Assembly (NCBI GenBank): GCA_035527995.1
Contig: DATKZJ010000057.1
Location: 1 to 14,860, forward strand
Length of the DNA: 14,860 nucleotides
Direction: 5' to 3'
From: JAFGTF01 sp035527995
GTDB taxonomy: Bacteria; Spirochaetota; B62-G9; DRHN01
Part shown: positions 1 to 6,506 of the stretch, piece by piece
How positions within the stretch are numbered: the first letter of the stretch is position 1
How the letters are laid out: each line of letters opens with the position of its first letter
The notes under the pieces: model-generated
Told to the model about the DNA's origin: nothing
Database searches by the model: none
What the model saw: the letters and a program-made list of their open reading frames with translations, nothing else
Made by a program: the position numbers and the translations under genes

Positions 1-440
1 ACCTCCTTATCCTTGAAGAAGGGGCCGTCACATACCGCGCAGTACGATACTCCCCTTCCGATGAACTGCTGCTCACCGTCGACGTGCAGTTTTTTCGGTT
101 GAGATCCTGTCGCAACCACAATCGCTATTGTTTCGTACGAGTCCACATCCGTGGTAACCCTGTAGTGCCCGCCCCTAGGCGAGCCCTGCTTCTCGATGTT
201 CTTTACCTCTTCATACCTTATTTCAACGCCGAACTTCTTTGCGTGTTCCTCGAACTTTTCCATAAGCTCGGGACCGCTTATCGAGGGAAACCCCGGGTAG
301 TTTTCAACGTCCTGGGTGAGGATTATCTGCCCACCAACCCCCATCTTCTCAAAGACAACAACATTCATCCCCGCCCTCTCGCCGTATATCGCTGCAGTAA
401 GCCCCGCAGCACCGGCGCCGATTACCACTACGTCGTACAT
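1..440 (-). CDS. trxB: Thioredoxin reductase, N-terminal 146 residues (gene runs off the left edge)
   Basis: This is the start of a FAD/NADPH-dependent thioredoxin-disulfide reductase, a cytoplasmic enzyme that keeps thioredoxin reduced. The sequence begins MYDVVVIGAGAAG, the Rossmann FAD-binding motif, at residues 1-13. GGQI follows at 36-39 and an ATGSQP-type strand at 110-115. The redox-active pair CAVC lies at residues 134-137, followed by DGP, where most members have CATC. The family is usually about 310 residues, so roughly the first half is visible. The start is supported by AAGGAG six bases before the ATG. The DUF2064-like gene lies 74 bp upstream on the same strand, so the two may be co-transcribed, although a TATAAT-like hexamer at 485-490 could give trxB its own promoter. 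Family membership is clear; thioredoxin versus another disulfide or ferredoxin/flavodoxin partner cannot be decided from this part. Confidence 0.95.
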   Translation of the reverse strand, partial: MYDVVVIGAGAAGLTAAIYGERAGMNVVVFEKMGVGGQIILTQDVENYPGFPSISGPELMEKFEEHAKKFGVEIRYEEVKNIEKQGSPRGGHYRVTTDVDSYETIAIVVATGSQPKKLHVDGEQQFIGRGVSYCAVCDGPFFKDKE

Positions 441-514
441 GATCCGCTCCTTGGGATATGGTATGAAAAATATAACATGATTGAATTATACTGAAAAGTT
501 GTTTATAGGGCCGG

Positions 515-1192
515 TCAGAACAGCTCGTCGGAGGAGTGCTGCGTCCAGCGCGCGTTCCACTCGGTATCGTCCTCATTCTCATCGCAGACCCTCTTGAGGT
601 CTTCGGCCGTTTTTACGAGGTACCACTCAGGAAGCAGAAAAAGAGGTATGAGGAGTTCCTCGATTCTTCTGATGACCTCGTTTTTATTCCCCCCGTCGCT
701 GAAGCAGAGCTCCGGCAGGACCGTTGAAGAAGCGGCAGAATCGAACACAGATCTCGTGATTCCGATGAGGTAGAATCCGCCGTTGATGAGAGGGCCGAGT
801 ACAATGCCCCCCGCATCTCTCAGTCCGGAAAGAGCGTCCTCGATGTAACCTGTAGGCAGATTTGGCATGCTGTGGGAGAGTACAATCACCGATTCGTACC
901 CCTTCTCGAATGCCTCAGTAAGGCTCTTCTTTATTCGTTCGCTCTCAGTAGCTCCCTCGGGCCGGAAGAGCAGGAATCCTGCACGCCGATACGGCTCGTA
1001 TGGAATGATAACTTCCTCGGCTGTGACGGAGAGCCCGACATCGACTGTCCTGCGTGCACCCTGAACCTTTGTTATCAGTATAGGGAGGTCGCGGTTAAGA
1101 TTGCTGCAGAGAGAGTGGAGGGTTTTCCGGTCAAACTGCTGATGCTGGTCCGGACGATCTGTTAAAAATCCAACTATAAGCTCTCTGTTCAT
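515..1192 (-). CDS. DUF2064-like glycosyltransferase-fold protein with altered active-site motifs
   Basis: A 225-residue protein of the DUF2064 type, a nucleotidyl/glycosyl-transferase-like GT-A fold that includes the group named rSAM/selenodomain-associated transferase 1. Recognition rests on the spacing of two segments. LSHSMPNL (residues 105-112) stands where the family has a GTDCPDL-like motif, and GPLINGGFYLIG (133-144) stands where it has GPA-DGGYYLIG. The flanking helices (AFEKGYESVIVL; ALSGLRDAGGIVLG) also fit. Both characteristic aspartates are absent (Ser/Met in the first motif, Asn138 in the second), so metal-dependent sugar-nucleotide chemistry may be lost or changed. Length is normal for the family. 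The ATG is preceded by a weak purine-rich GAGAG. It lies 74 bp upstream of trxB on the same strand and is divergent from the phosphatase gene. The substrate is unknown. Confidence 0.7.
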   Translation of the reverse strand: MNRELIVGFLTDRPDQHQQFDRKTLHSLCSNLNRDLPILITKVQGARRTVDVGLSVTAEEVIIPYEPYRRAGFLLFRPEGATESERIKKSLTEAFEKGYESVIVLSHSMPNLPTGYIEDALSGLRDAGGIVLGPLINGGFYLIGITRSVFDSAASSTVLPELCFSDGGNKNEVIRRIEELLIPLFLLPEWYLVKTAEDLKRVCDENEDDTEWNARWTQHSSDELF

Positions 1193-1266
1193 CCAGCTCT
1201 CTACAATCCCTCTATTACTACATATCGTAATACTATTTGCAAAACCAAGTTAAACTAATACATTAT

Positions 1267-1295
1267 TTGCGTGAAGAGTACGAAAATATTATAAT
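1267..1295 (+). promoter_or_regulatory. Predicted sigma70-type promoter of the phosphatase gene
   Basis: TTGCGT (1267-1272), a 17-bp spacer and a perfect TATAAT (1290-1295) lie 66 bp before the phosphatase start codon. The -35 matches the consensus only in TTG. A small inverted repeat (CCTGT/ACAGG, 1312-1327) lies in the predicted leader. Only about 170 bp separate the two divergent genes, so promoters for both must be here; no clear one was seen for the minus-strand gene. Confidence 0.5.
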
Positions 1296-1360
1296 TTAAT
1301 CTAAAGGAGATCCTGTTTAAATACAGGTTCTTTTGTACTCTCCCGGATTCAGGAAAAACC

Positions 1361-2089
1361 ATGGAAGACCTGGAAGACGAGCACCGTTATCGTCGAATAA
1401 TCGCTGTAGGCGACCTGCACGGATACTACGAACCCCTCAAGAAACTTCTCGAGCTGATAGACCCGGGTAAGGATGACCTTCTCGTATTCATAGGTGACTA
1501 TGTAGACAGGGGGCCGCAGTCCTACGAGATCGTACAGGCTCTCATCGAGCTTCAATCCTCCTATGAAAATCTTGTTTTTTTAAAGGGAAACCATGAGGAT
1601 ATGATGCTCGGCTCGCTCGGGTATCCGGCCGGTGTGAGCGACCTCAATACCTGGCTTTACAACGGCGGAGGAGTGACCCTCAAGAGCTACGGAATGGAAC
1701 CCGACGGTTTCAAGCATATAGGCGGCATCTCGCATGACGATAATCCAGGAAGAGATCTTCTTTCCTATATACCCGATCACCATCTCGATTTTTTATTGAG
1801 CCTTTCGCTCATGTATGAGACAGATCGATTCTTCTTCTGTCATGCAGGAGTAGCCCCCCAGACCTCAATACGCCAGGGAAAAAACAACCAGTTCGATCTT
1901 TTGTGGATGAGAGATCATATATTCGCTGATGAGCTATGTTGGGAGAAAACAGTTGTCTGCGGCCACACGCCCCTGCCCGAAGTTCTGTTGAGGGACCGGC
2001 TCATATGTGTAGATACGGGACTGTTCTGCTACGGAAAGCTCTCGGCAGTTGACGTGCTTTCTAGGGAGATTTTCTCAGTGACGAGATAG
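1361..2089 (+). CDS. PPP-family metallophosphatase (serine/threonine phosphatase or Ap4A hydrolase type)
   Basis: A 242-residue cytoplasmic phosphoesterase with the full set of PPP metal-ligand motifs: GDLHG (17-21), GDYVDRG (45-51), GNHED (76-80), HAG (161-163) and GHTP (201-204), followed by VDTG (217-220). These residues bind the two-metal centre and the phosphate. PPP enzymes of this size in bacteria remove phosphate from Ser/Thr proteins or cleave dinucleoside tetraphosphates; the sequence does not separate the two. The Arg after GDYVD and the compact length resemble bacterial PrpA/lambda-phosphatase types. AGGA six bases before the ATG supports the start. No kinase gene is next to it. 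It converges with aspS with only 25 bp between the two stops, and no strong terminator hairpin was seen there. Confidence 0.9.
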   Translation: MEDLEDEHRYRRIIAVGDLHGYYEPLKKLLELIDPGKDDLLVFIGDYVDRGPQSYEIVQALIELQSSYENLVFLKGNHEDMMLGSLGYPAGVSDLNTWLYNGGGVTLKSYGMEPDGFKHIGGISHDDNPGRDLLSYIPDHHLDFLLSLSLMYETDRFFFCHAGVAPQTSIRQGKNNQFDLLWMRDHIFADELCWEKTVVCGHTPLPEVLLRDRLICVDTGLFCYGKLSAVDVLSREIFSVTR

Positions 2090-2114
2090 CAGGAGAGAGC
2101 CTTGGCGAGAGGCC

Positions 2115-3416
2115 TTACGGGCTGATCCTCGAACGGTCCCTCGGAAAGATCGATCCCTCCCTTACATTCGAAAGGCCGAGAATCTGACATGTAAGCCTTT
2201 CCAGGCCGATCGCGAGACCGCCGTGGGGGGGCATCCCGTAAGCAAACGACTCAATGTAGTAGTCAAAATCTTCGGGCTCGAGGCCTCTCTCACGGAAGGC
2301 CTCAACGAGCATATCGTACTCGTGGATCCTCTGACCGCCGGTGGTAATCTCAAGCCCCCTGAACAGGAGGTCGAAGCTGCGCGTGAACTCCGGGTCATCC
2401 TCATTCGGCATCGTATACACAGGCCGTTTCGAGCGCGGATAATCGGTGAGGAATATGAAGTCGCTCTCATATTCTTTCTTCGCCCATTCGCAGATAAGTT
2501 TCTCACCGACCGGGTCGAGGTCGAGAGTCTTCATCTTTCTTCCGTACTCCTTTTCGAGTATCCCGCACGCGTCCTTCAGGGGCACTCTTGGAATCTTTTT
2601 CGGCGTTTCGAGTGTCGTGCCGTATTCCTCGAGGATGTGACCCGAATCCTTTGTTATCCTTTCTATGAGACGGAAGAGGAAATCCTCCTCGGTGTCCATC
2701 ACATCGTGCTCGTTTTGTATGAAGCCCATCTCGTAGTCGAGGCTGACATACTCGTTAAGGTGCCGGGAGGTGTTGTGGATCTCTGCGCGGTACACGTGTC
2801 CTACTTCGAACACCCTCTCGTATCCTGCGCCCACGAGCATCTGTTTATAGAACTGCGGTGACTGTGCGAGGTAAGCGGGCTTATCGAAATAGTCGACGCT
2901 GAATAGCTGAGTTCCTCCTTCAGTACCAGAGGCGATGATCTTCGGTGTAGTGACCTCGGTAAACCCGTGATCCCTGAAGTATGTATGGAATGCATCGATG
3001 ATATCCGCCTGGAGTCTGAAGATGAGATTGCGCTTGGGGTTTCGGAGAGAGAGGACCCTGTTGTTGAGGATCGTCTCGAGCTCGAGCTTCTGGTACACCG
3101 CCTTTTCGTTGACCAGAATAGGGAGCTTCTTTTGGGGTCTCGAGAGCACGGATATCCCTTCGAGCTTAATCTCGACCCCTGTCTTCGCCCTCTCGTCCTC
3201 TATCACTTCGCCGGTTATGAGAACTACGGTTTCATTCCTGATACCGTAGTCCGCGATATCCTTTCCCGAAGCGGTGACCTGCGCTATGCCGCTGCGGTCC
3301 CTTACCAGAAGGAAACAGAGGGTCCCCTGTTTTCTTGTTGAATGAATCCACCCGGCGATTCGAACGCTCTTCCCTATATATGCCGAAAGTTCTTTTATGA
3401 GTATTCTATCTTTCAT
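2115..3416 (-). CDS. aspS: Aspartyl-tRNA synthetase, short archaeal type (possibly non-discriminating)
   Basis: A class IIb synthetase that charges tRNA with aspartate. It has 433 residues and lacks the insertion domain of the roughly 590-residue bacterial AspRS. The N-terminal OB-fold anticodon domain covers about 1-100. The catalytic core has EVTTPKI (motif 1, 154-160), TEGGTQLF (165-172), AQSPQFYKQ (184-192, the Asp-type QSPQ rather than the Asn-type signature), YRAEIHNTSRHLNE (motif 2, 209-222) and GLERL plus PRDR near the C-terminus (motif 3, 404-428). At the two positions that decide tRNA(Asp)-only versus tRNA(Asp)+tRNA(Asn) charging in archaeal AspRS, this protein has His25 (non-discriminating state) and Lys78 (discriminating state), according to my remembered alignment to the Thermococcus enzyme. 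If it is non-discriminating, GatCAB should be encoded elsewhere. No clear ribosome-binding site precedes the ATG. Confidence 0.93.
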   Translation of the reverse strand: MKDRILIKELSAYIGKSVRIAGWIHSTRKQGTLCFLLVRDRSGIAQVTASGKDIADYGIRNETVVLITGEVIEDERAKTGVEIKLEGISVLSRPQKKLPILVNEKAVYQKLELETILNNRVLSLRNPKRNLIFRLQADIIDAFHTYFRDHGFTEVTTPKIIASGTEGGTQLFSVDYFDKPAYLAQSPQFYKQMLVGAGYERVFEVGHVYRAEIHNTSRHLNEYVSLDYEMGFIQNEHDVMDTEEDFLFRLIERITKDSGHILEEYGTTLETPKKIPRVPLKDACGILEKEYGRKMKTLDLDPVGEKLICEWAKKEYESDFIFLTDYPRSKRPVYTMPNEDDPEFTRSFDLLFRGLEITTGGQRIHEYDMLVEAFRERGLEPEDFDYYIESFAYGMPPHGGLAIGLERLTCQILGLSNVREGSIFPRDRSRISP

Positions 3417-3430
3417 GGCAAATCTAAGGC

Positions 3431-3459
3431 AATTTAAGACGATAACCCCTTATCGTCAA
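3431..3459 (-). promoter_or_regulatory. Predicted aspS promoter with a perfect inverted repeat in the spacer
   Basis: Read on the minus strand, TTGACG (plus positions 3454-3459), a 17-bp spacer and TAAATT (3431-3436) sit just upstream of aspS. A perfect 8-bp inverted repeat, GACGATAA / TTATCGTC around a 4-base centre (3438-3457), fills the spacer and overlaps the -35 box. Its place is what an operator would have, or it could be chance hairpin DNA. Transcription from here would start only about 8 bases before the ATG. Confidence 0.45.
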
Positions 3460-3596
3460 GTGATATAAGATTAATAAAAGCACATGTGCCTTGATTCCTG
3501 TTTTAAATGAGTACGATCTCATTCTTGCTATCGAAAGCTGTGGCAGGGGAGAGTCTGCTCTCTCGAAATAGCACTGGGAGTGAGGACCAACAGTCC

Positions 3597-3613
3597 TAAC
3601 CCCCATTTCTCAC
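3597..3613 (+). repeat. Dispersed repeat, left box (copy A)
   Basis: taacccccatttctcac matches the left box at 4288-4304 in 16 of 17 bases, and resembles caatccccgtttctcat at 3651-3667 and the weaker copy at 11391-11399. It lies directly after a small hairpin (GGAC/GTCC). Confidence 0.6.
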
Positions 3614-3654
3614 AAACCAATGTAAATAGTAAGTAAGGAATAGGGGGGGTCAAT

Positions 3655-3700
3655 CCCCGTTTCTCATGACCAACAGCAAACTGTAAGAAACGGGGGTTTT
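3655..3700 (+). terminator. Terminator-like hairpin built from repeat boxes
   Basis: CCCCGTTTCT (3655-3664) pairs perfectly with AGAAACGGGG (3686-3695) around a 21-nt loop and is followed by GTTTT. It has the form of an intrinsic terminator for plus-strand transcription, but no plus-strand gene ends here; the nearest ends at 2089. The left arm is a left box of the dispersed repeat. The right arm with the following TTTTAGCGC and TTTTTTCAC is an inverted copy of the right and left boxes placed end to end. A repeat origin is therefore as likely as a terminator role. Confidence 0.4.
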
Positions 3701-3759
3701 AGCGCTTTTTTCACCGTAAACATTATTTTTTACATCTGCCAAGTCATCATTTAAACCGC

Positions 3760-3786
3760 TTGCTATGCAATCTGATTGCATAGCAA
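3760..3786. repeat. Perfect 12-bp hairpin
   Basis: TTGCTATGCAAT (3760-3771) and its exact reverse complement (3775-3786) are separated by three bases (CTG). It sits directly before a right box of the dispersed repeat (3786-3807). The corresponding place in the copy at 4288-4352 has only one arm-like segment (tgctattatgcaat). There is no U-run after it, so it is not a classic terminator. Confidence 0.8.
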
Positions 3787-3807
3787 TCTATGAGAAAACC
3801 GCAGTAA
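3786..3807 (+). repeat. Dispersed repeat, right box (copy C)
   Basis: The segment tatgagaaaaccgcagtaa (ending at 3807) matches the right boxes at 4331-4352 and 11485-11506 at most positions (core TGAgAAAACCGc followed by a TAA end). Confidence 0.6.
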
Positions 3808-4287
3808 ACAGGGTTTGTTTTCAGGAGGATGATATGTTAAGGCGTACGATATGCCCCGGAGGAGCGGACCGATGATAACGATGGATTCATAAGGAATGAC
3901 AGGTACGATATCAGCTGCCGCTATACAGAGAGGAGCATGAAGGTATTTTAGGACAATACCAGCGTCACGTTGTATCGGCCTCTTGTCCCCGCTTCTTTCA
4001 AGTCTATGATCTTTCTCCGGGTGAAACAGGATCCTGTTTTTACCGATACTGCAAATGGCAAAAAACATCTTATATACAACTATAAGACCTCACCGTAGTC
4101 AAAGGTGGAGCTTTTGTCTCTTCTTCGATGAAGATTTTCAGTAGCAGTTTTTCTGTAGAAGGTAATCCGCTCTCATTCCGGGAATCCGGGCCAGCGGACA
4201 GATGACAGGCTGTTTTTCTTTAAACGGCCAGGGTTTTAGGGGAGACAGGAGGCCCGCTTGGTGGATACACCCGGGTCACAGAAGAGC

Positions 4288-4352
4288 TAATCCCCATTTC
4301 TCACTGTACGCTTAGCTGTGCTATTATGCAATTTGTGAGAAAACCGCACTAA
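4288..4352 (+). repeat. Dispersed repeat, most complete copy (left box plus right box)
   Basis: The left box taatccccatttctcac (4288-4304) and a right box with core tgtgagaaaaccgcactaa (ending at 4352) bracket a 65-bp unit. Its inner ends are inverted: TTTCTCAC against GTGAGAAA. This is the layout of a miniature non-coding repeat such as a REP or MITE. No transposase gene is present. It directly abuts the ACTAATTAGT block, sharing the bases ACTAA. Confidence 0.6.
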
Positions 4353-4420
4353 TTAGTTGAGAGTGAAATAGTTACATGAAACCAAATTATTCATCAATGT
4401 CTTTTCTTGTTGAACATACT

Positions 4421-4460
4421 AATCATTCACCAACAACTAATTAGTCGCTGGCGAATAATT
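4421..4460. repeat. 40-bp near-perfect palindrome centred on ACTAATTAGT
   Basis: The two 20-base arms match in 16 of 20 positions. All four differences are transitions of the kind that become G-U pairs in minus-strand RNA but A-C mismatches in plus-strand RNA. The fold would therefore be much stronger in a transcript reading on from the solute-binding protein gene. Confidence 0.7.
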
Positions 4461-4592
4461 ACCGATTCAACAACATTGCTTTATAAACCAGCTCACGAAT
4501 TGGTTCCTGATAATAATTAGATTTTTTCGTTGATACAGCAATTTTATTAAATATTATAAAATTAAAATATAAGAAATAAATGAACCAATTCT

Positions 4593-4619
4593 GTAGTTGA
4601 TGCTTCTGTCATCAACTAC
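4593..4619. repeat. 10-bp hairpin behind the solute-binding protein gene
   Basis: GTAGTTGATG (4593-4602) and CATCAACTAC (4610-4619) form a perfect stem with a 7-base loop. It lies about 35 bp beyond the stop codon of the minus-strand gene. It could slow or end transcription or protect the 3' end, but no U-run follows on that strand. Confidence 0.6.
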
Positions 4620-4653
4620 TAATTAGTCGAGAGTGAAATAGATACATGATGAA

Positions 4654-6453
4654 CTAATTAGGCTGTGTCCTGTAAAGGTACGGAGTGAGCGCGAGAGCGT
4701 TGTAGGAAGATGCCCTCGGAATGACGTTCCCGAACCCCTTCCTGAACCCGTATATCTCGGCCGGTACTACGATCGGTATAACAGGCCGCTCCCTTCTCAC
4801 GATATCCTGGTATTCGAAGTAAAATGCTTTTGCCTCTTCGAAAATCCACGTTGTCCTTCCGAGCGCGAAGAGCTCGTCGATCCTCCCCTCCCATTCGGAG
4901 AGTGGGCTTTCCTGGTAGGGGGCCCACAGATGGAGGGGGCCCTTCGATTCCCACACCCATGAGGCGTCGTTCGGTTCCACGGTCCCCTCGATGCCGATGA
5001 TCACTGCTTCCCATTCGAACGTGTCGAGGAGCTTTGTAACGACGAGATCGTAGTCTGTGGGTTTTAGCTCGACTGCGATGCCTGCCTCATTTAAGATTTC
5101 TGTGATGATATGGGCCATCCTCATTCTGAGGGGGTTGTCGCTGTTTGTGTAGAGTGAAAATTGAAAACTCTTTTCCGGCGAGAGTTCGAGTATTCCATCT
5201 CCGTCCCTGTCAGCAAGCCCGAGCCCGGCAAGTATCTCAATAGCCTTCTTGGGGTCATACTGTACGGTATAGCCTTCCTTGTAGTATGGCGAGACATCCC
5301 GGACCGGGGAACCGTGAGAGAAGGCATACCCGCGGTACACCTCTCTTATTATACGCTCGTGGTCGATAAGGAGGGAGATGGCTTCTCTGAACCTCCTGTC
5401 ACCGAAGAGTTCGAGTTTTTCTCCGCTCAGGGCGACTGGATTCTGATTGAAGACGAGGAAGTGGTCGCTCCCCATGGTATTTCCGGCACAGTAGAGTTCG
5501 TAATTTCCCTCAGCTTTGCTTTGCAGAAGAGACTCTATATCCCCGCTCAGGATGTCACCGGAGCTTATTTCGAAGAAATCAATTTCACCGATCTGAAACT
5601 TCAGCCTCTTCGTCTCATCGTCCACCCCTAAGAGCTGTACAACCTCATCGAGGAACGGCATTCCCTCCATGTATGAGGAGCCCTCCCTCTCACCGTAGTA
5701 CGGATTACGCGAGAGCCTGATAAGCTCCCCCTTTCTGTATTCCTCGAGAATGTAGGGCCCTGTTCCGATTACGTCTTGAAGATCGGATTCCGTGTTTCCC
5801 CAGCTCCTGTTGAAAGCTTCCACATCTCCCTCCTTCATGAGAGGTGAGAGAATGTGAGCGGGAAGGATCTCGAGTTTGGTGAGTGCGTAGAGAAAAGGGC
5901 GGTACGGAACCGGGAGATCGATCTGGACCAGAAGATCATCCTTCTTTTGAATGGAGATGAGCTTGTCCCTGACCTTCAAAAGATCGGTCTTCTTTGAGTC
6001 GACATCCGGGTTCATGTAAATCTCTTCAAACGTGAAGACAACGTCGTCTGCGGTACATGGGTGACCGTCCGAGAACCGTACGTTTTCATTAAGCAAAAGG
6101 AGCACGGAGTGCCCGTTGTTTATGATGCTGTACTCCTTTGCGATACCTCCCTGGATCTCGCCGGTAACCGGGTGGGTTGTGAGAAGTGGTTCGAATATGA
6201 GCTTCAGGGTTGAGTAAACGGGTTTTGACCTCGTGATGACGACATTGAAAGTGTCGAGCTCCGGAATATCGGCCCTGATTATGGTGCCGCCCCTTTTTCC
6301 TGTCTTCAGTCTTTCTTTTGAGGTGTCTATGACCCCCTTAAAAACCTCTTTCGGCTGCGGGATCATGGGGCTCTTCTTCGCCTTGCACCCGGTGAGGGTG
6401 AAAATGAGAAGAAGCGTTCCTGCGAGAACTGTTACGGGTAGTCTGAGCCTCAT
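4654..6453 (-). CDS. Family-5 extracytoplasmic solute-binding lipoprotein (peptide/nickel ABC-transporter type)
   Basis: A 599-residue SBP_bac_5 protein that would capture oligopeptides or a similar solute outside the inner membrane and deliver it to an ABC permease. A lipoprotein signal peptide ends in the lipobox LTGC with Cys23. The family pattern is clear: RGGTIIRA (54-61), VRFSDGHPCTADDVVFTF (125-142), GTGPYILEEY (230-239) followed by LSRNPYYG, then FREAISLLIDHERI (355-368), and the C-terminal half with a typical NDASWVW segment (495-501). DRDGDG (415-420) resembles a calcium-binding loop. The length is slightly above the usual 500-560. AAGGAA before the ATG supports the start. No permease or ATPase gene lies in the window, so it is an orphan that may share a transporter or act as a sensor partner. 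The stop codon falls inside a repeat palindrome. Confidence 0.92.
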   Translation of the reverse strand: MRLRLPVTVLAGTLLLIFTLTGCKAKKSPMIPQPKEVFKGVIDTSKERLKTGKRGGTIIRADIPELDTFNVVITRSKPVYSTLKLIFEPLLTTHPVTGEIQGGIAKEYSIINNGHSVLLLLNENVRFSDGHPCTADDVVFTFEEIYMNPDVDSKKTDLLKVRDKLISIQKKDDLLVQIDLPVPYRPFLYALTKLEILPAHILSPLMKEGDVEAFNRSWGNTESDLQDVIGTGPYILEEYRKGELIRLSRNPYYGEREGSSYMEGMPFLDEVVQLLGVDDETKRLKFQIGEIDFFEISSGDILSGDIESLLQSKAEGNYELYCAGNTMGSDHFLVFNQNPVALSGEKLELFGDRRFREAISLLIDHERIIREVYRGYAFSHGSPVRDVSPYYKEGYTVQYDPKKAIEILAGLGLADRDGDGILELSPEKSFQFSLYTNSDNPLRMRMAHIITEILNEAGIAVELKPTDYDLVVTKLLDTFEWEAVIIGIEGTVEPNDASWVWESKGPLHLWAPYQESPLSEWEGRIDELFALGRTTWIFEEAKAFYFEYQDIVRRERPVIPIVVPAEIYGFRKGFGNVIPRASSYNALALTPYLYRTQPN

Positions 6454-6477
6454 AAAATTTCCTTTTAAAACCTCAAA

Positions 6478-6506
6478 AAACTATTAAATTTGCAAGGGAT
6501 TGTCAA
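6478..6506 (-). promoter_or_regulatory. Predicted promoter of the solute-binding protein gene
   Basis: On the minus strand, a perfect TTGACA (plus 6501-6506), a 17-bp spacer and TAGTTT (6478-6483) lie 25 bp before the start codon. The TTGACA is part of the first tandem-repeat unit. It is also one arm of an inverted repeat, ATTGTCAAG/CTTGACAAT (6499-6527), whose other arm is the TTGACA of a plus-strand promoter-like sequence. Confidence 0.5.

Larger units (their letters stand above)
3417..4653. other. Large gene-poor, repeat-rich gap
   Basis: No open frame in these 1.2 kb looks like a real gene. The longest is about 100 codons on the minus strand (3763-4068); it lacks a ribosome-binding site and recognisable motifs and runs through a repeat hairpin. 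The gap holds the dispersed box repeats (3597-3613, 3651-3700, 3786-3807, 4288-4352), hairpins at 3760-3786 and 4208-4229, a perfect 16-bp palindrome at 4024-4039, and the AT-rich block 4348-4661. The stretch 3820-4280 is otherwise featureless to me and could be decayed coding DNA. Confidence 0.7.
4348..4661. repeat. AT-rich block with four ACTAATTAGT palindromes and a 32-bp direct repeat
   Basis: The palindrome ACTAATTAGT occurs at 4348-4357, 4436-4445 and 4618-4627, and in 9 of 10 bases at 4653-4662. The first and third belong to a direct repeat of 32 bp (4348-4379 and 4618-4649) with two differences; it continues with gagagtgaaatag and acatga. The 238 bp between the copies are strikingly AT-rich. 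They hold a 40-bp near-palindrome (4421-4460), an inverted pair GAATTGGTTC/GAACCAATTC (4497-4506, 4582-4591) and a hairpin at 4593-4619. The fourth palindrome supplies the stop codon of the solute-binding protein gene. Confidence 0.75.

Noticed and set aside
2090..2114. Terminator between the phosphatase and aspS genes
   Set aside because: Only a four-base stem (GCCT/AGGC) without a T-run can be drawn.
2223..2861. 212-codon plus-strand open frame inside aspS
   Set aside because: It is antisense to the conserved core of AspRS, which has full class II motifs; the frame is a by-product of its codon use. The same holds for the long antisense frames within the kinase gene (8926-9774, 10390-11277).
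3424..3606. 60-codon minus-strand open frame upstream of aspS
   Set aside because: It covers the predicted aspS promoter and hairpins and starts inside a left box of the dispersed repeat (GTGAGAAATGGGG); its composition does not look like protein.
3820..3864. AGGAGG followed by ATGTTAAGGCGTACGATA, similar to the start of the lipoprotein gene at 11615
   Set aside because: The similarity (MLRRTI) stops after about 20 bases and the frame closes after 13 codons. It could be a relic, but the match is too short to claim.
3763..4068. 101-codon minus-strand open frame in the repeat-rich gap
   Set aside because: It has no ribosome-binding site, no recognisable motif, and its end runs through the perfect hairpin and a repeat box. 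It is best read as chance or decayed sequence.
4348..4661. Integron attC site or cassette array
   Set aside because: GTTGAAC and ATTCAAC are present but in the wrong order for RYYYAAC...GTTRRRY, and no integrase gene is in view.
4348..4661. CRISPR array
   Set aside because: The repeats are few, unevenly spaced and partly palindromic without regular spacers, and no cas gene is present.
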